Shown: positions 42,910-42,915 of the stretch, one piece after another
How the letters are laid out: each line of letters opens with the position of its first letter
How positions within the stretch are numbered: position 1 is the first letter of the stretch
Virus record (IMG/VR): IMGVR_UViG_3300042691_037676
Coordinates: 1-42,915 of that record
Source: a virus
Direction: 5' to 3' (one strand)
DNA length: 42,915 nt
Notes under the pieces: generated by a model
What the model was told of the DNA's origin: nothing
Database searches by the model: none
What the model saw: only the letters and a program-made list of their open reading frames with translations
Made by a program: the position numbers and the translations under genes

Positions 42910-42915
42910 CATTAC

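Overview
The window is one stretch of an AT-rich genome of a T4-like contractile-tailed phage (myovirus), probably infecting a Bacteroidota host such as a Flavobacterium relative. The T4 kinship rests on recognisable homologues of gp25, gp6, the gp19 tail tube, a gp26-like protein, UvsX, gp32, a gp41-type helicase, T4 RNase H and class I ribonucleotide reductase (NrdA/NrdB). The host assignment is inferred from three plus-strand promoters fitting the Bacteroidota form TTG-N20-TAnnTTT(G/A), from A-rich leaders in place of Shine-Dalgarno sequences, and from SprB-type adhesin repeats in a virion protein.

Layout. Almost everything from 1 to 39727 reads on the minus strand, so transcription runs from high to low coordinates. 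From the right come the tail tube protein (39239-39727), a tube paralogue with an N-terminal extension (37485-38198), a gp26-like/tail-chaperone gene with an overlapping second frame (36233-37483 and 35977-36297), a coiled-coil protein, the tape measure protein (33581-35677), a 1361-aa baseplate protein carrying an OmpA-like domain, a gp53/LysM-like protein, and a 2064-aa baseplate protein with two C-terminal cell-wall hydrolase domains. Four small unknown genes follow (20729-22715). Then comes a DNA replication and nucleotide cassette flanked by two terminators: gp32, UvsX, RNase H, a 159-aa unknown, helicase, NrdB, NrdA (12299-20525). Baseplate and structural genes resume below it: gp25, gp6, a small membrane protein, a 1375-aa protein with SprB-like repeats, and five further structural-looking proteins, the last cut by the left edge.

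Plus-strand genes interrupt or follow the tail operon. They are a triple helix-turn-helix protein plus a 70-aa protein (38274-39154), a homing-endonuclease-like protein with three zinc-binding repeats (39776-41296), and a run of six small unknown genes (41323-42909). The two shortest of these (57 and 40 codons) and the last gene sit in less AT-rich sequence.

Regulation. Three gaps in front of minus-strand tail genes share TTTACAAAA-N15-TATTTAT placed 14-16 nt before the ATG. I read this as a candidate phage late promoter, distinct from the host-like promoters of the plus-strand genes and of gp32. At two plus-strand genes the predicted transcription start falls almost on the ATG, suggesting leaderless mRNAs. 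No tRNA, rRNA, CRISPR array or insertion sequence was seen, and no gene-free stretch exceeds 300 bases.
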